Positions 6,141 to 6,240 of a DNA stretch of 6,240 bases are shown one piece after another. The stretch covers positions 1-6,240 of the forward strand of contig VSOO01000096.1 of the NCBI GenBank assembly GCA_009774895.1, written 5' to 3'. The translations under genes and the position numbers were made by a program. This DNA comes from Alistipes sp. GTDB taxonomy: Bacteria; Bacteroidota; Bacteroidia; Bacteroidales; Rikenellaceae. The stretch's first letter is position 1. Each line of letters begins with the position of its first letter. Under the pieces are notes generated by a model that was given only the letters and a program-made list of their open reading frames with translations, was not told the DNA's origin and did no database searches.

Positions 6141-6240
6141 CATTTTATGAACATCGGAGCCGCTGCGCAGCTAAGGGGCTGGGGCACTCCGGATTCGGGG
6201 TCGGGAAATTTTTTTCGGGCCGCCCGGGGCGCATCTAGTC
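6141..6240. other. Unassigned right-edge sequence
   Basis: No gene can be supported here. There is a 10-bp palindrome (GCTGCGCAGC) and an AAATTTTTTT tract near 6207-6216. An ATG at 6147 opens a + strand frame that runs off the window, but its 31 codons are low in information. The stretch may be the far promoter region of nrdDG or the intergenic tail of a neighbour. Confidence 0.3.

Noticed and set aside
6141..6200. Possible tRNA or small RNA in the GC-rich right-hand stretch
   Set aside because: No cloverleaf arms, T-loop (GGTTCGAATCC-like) or CCA end could be found on either strand.
6195..6230. Possible intrinsic terminator at the T-tract near 6210
   Set aside because: The T-run is not preceded by a convincing stem on the + strand, and on the - strand the small CGGG-CGG-CCCG hairpin is followed by A residues, not U.
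6147..6239. ATG-initiated + strand frame open to the window edge
   Set aside because: It has only 31 codons, no ribosome site and no recognisable sequence; stop-free runs of this length are common in this GC-rich DNA.

Overview
The window reads as chromosomal DNA of a GC-rich member of the Bacteroidota, most like gut Bacteroidales such as Alistipes/Rikenellaceae. Three things point there: an OstA-like (LptA-family) protein of the type found in that phylum, promoters of the Bacteroidota form (TTG, about 20 nt, then TAnnTTTG), and NrdD/NrdG sequences with the look of anaerobic gut Bacteroidales. The genus is an inference from composition and protein style; no 16S or other marker is present.

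Layout. The left arm (2-1612, + strand) is the 3' portion of an OstA-like gene whose start lies outside the window. Its two beta-strand-rich conserved parts are separated by a roughly 250-residue Ala/Glu/Arg-rich, partly coiled-coil insertion. Directly after its stop, and slightly overlapping it in another frame, lies about 110 bp (1605-1718) that translates into what looks like the C-terminal end of a Nudix hydrolase with no body. It is interpreted as a deletion remnant. A Bacteroidota-type promoter overlaps the end of this remnant and drives a YbdG-type small mechanosensitive channel gene (1793-3061, + strand). A perfect 16-bp hairpin at 3107-3142 separates this gene from the convergent operon on the other strand.

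The right arm (- strand) is an nrdD-nrdG operon: the oxygen-sensitive, glycyl-radical class III ribonucleotide reductase (3651-5786) and its radical-SAM activase (3172-3639), 11 bp apart. They form one functional pair, in which NrdG installs the glycyl radical at Gly671 of NrdD so that it can make deoxyribonucleotides under anaerobiosis. The operon has a leader of about 295 nt beginning at a good Bacteroidota promoter (6086-6117). The leader carries a complete cobalamin riboswitch (5904-6082) in which P1, P4, the L5 hairpin, the B12 box and a matching L13 kissing hairpin can all be picked out.

The most interesting biology is this pairing: adenosylcobalamin or a related corrinoid is predicted to control a B12-independent RNR. 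That makes sense if the genome also carries a B12-dependent class II RNR (nrdJ) or another cobalamin-dependent alternative. No mobile element, tRNA, rRNA or CRISPR array was seen. The last 100 bp (6141-6240) hold nothing that can be assigned.
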